A stretch of DNA of 5,679 bases from Neptuniibacter sp. (lineage in GTDB: Bacteria; Pseudomonadota; Gammaproteobacteria; Pseudomonadales; Balneatricaceae): the NCBI GenBank assembly GCA_030149405.1, contig JASBRM010000383.1:1-5679 (forward strand), written 5' to 3'. Under the pieces are notes generated by a model that worked only from the letters and a program-made list of their open reading frames with translations, was not told the origin of the DNA and made no database searches. Shown here one piece after another: positions 5,603 to 5,679 of the stretch. A program made the translations under genes and the position numbers. Numbering within the stretch: the stretch's first letter is position 1; every line of letters starts with the position of its first letter.

Positions 5603-5679
5603 ATCAATAACTCTCTAAATATAGAAAAGACCCATAATACCCAAAATGATCAGTAATTCTTAGATGCGCGGTTACATCT
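5603..5679 (-). promoter_or_regulatory. Upstream region of the hypothetical gene
   Basis: On the minus strand, TATTAT (5639-5634) matches 5 of 6 positions of a -10 hexamer and would put a start site about 25 bases before the TTG at 5602. No good -35 is seen. At the window edge, AGATG (5662-5666) and CATCT (5675-5679) form a 5-bp inverted repeat with an 8-base gap that may continue outside the window. Weak, position-based evidence only. Confidence 0.3.

Noticed and set aside
1..5679. A defence island, mobile element or novel multi-gene system
   Set aside because: There are no recombinase, toxin, nuclease or phage-like genes, no flanking repeats and no change in composition; most genes fit known chromosomal families.

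Overview
This window looks like ordinary chromosomal housekeeping DNA from a gammaproteobacterium. The DbpA, RhlE, SelO, DUF2750 and methyltransferase proteins all read like those of marine gammaproteobacteria (Oceanospirillales or a neighbouring order), but that placement is an inference from protein flavour alone. There are no tRNA or rRNA genes, transposases, integrases, CRISPR repeats or phage genes. Base composition looks moderate and even throughout. I see no sign of an undescribed multi-gene system, and I say so rather than force one.

Layout. (1) From the left edge to 1153 (+) lies the 3' part of a DEAD-box RNA helicase gene, rhlE, whose start is outside the window. (2) A 71-base gap carries a small stem-loop with an extended -10 promoter inside it. 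(3) 1225-2613 (+) is dbpA, a second DEAD-box helicase with the 23S rRNA-binding C-terminal domain. It begins at TTG. (4) 2610-3611 (-) is a two-gene operon: a DUF2750 protein first, then a class I SAM-dependent methyltransferase. The operon runs tail-to-tail into dbpA, and the two stop codons share one CTAG. (5) A divergent regulatory region of about 160 bases (3612-3772) has a perfect 7-bp inverted repeat at 3668-3690. (6) 3773-5221 (+) is selO (ydiU/UPF0061 family), a pseudokinase-fold protein AMPylase with all its recognised active-site residues and a C-terminal Cys. (7) 5252-5602 (-) is a conserved-looking cytoplasmic protein of unknown function. It is convergent with selO, and an imperfect hairpin spans the junction. 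(8) The last 77 bases hold its upstream region.

How the genes relate. RhlE and DbpA both act on RNA, and DbpA works specifically in assembly of the large ribosomal subunit, so their adjacency makes a small RNA-remodelling cluster. dbpA appears to have its own promoter. SelO modifies proteins with AMP and is linked to redox stress. The DUF2750-methyltransferase pair is tightly spaced and probably co-translated, but its substrate is unknown. Nothing in the sequence ties these three groups into one pathway.
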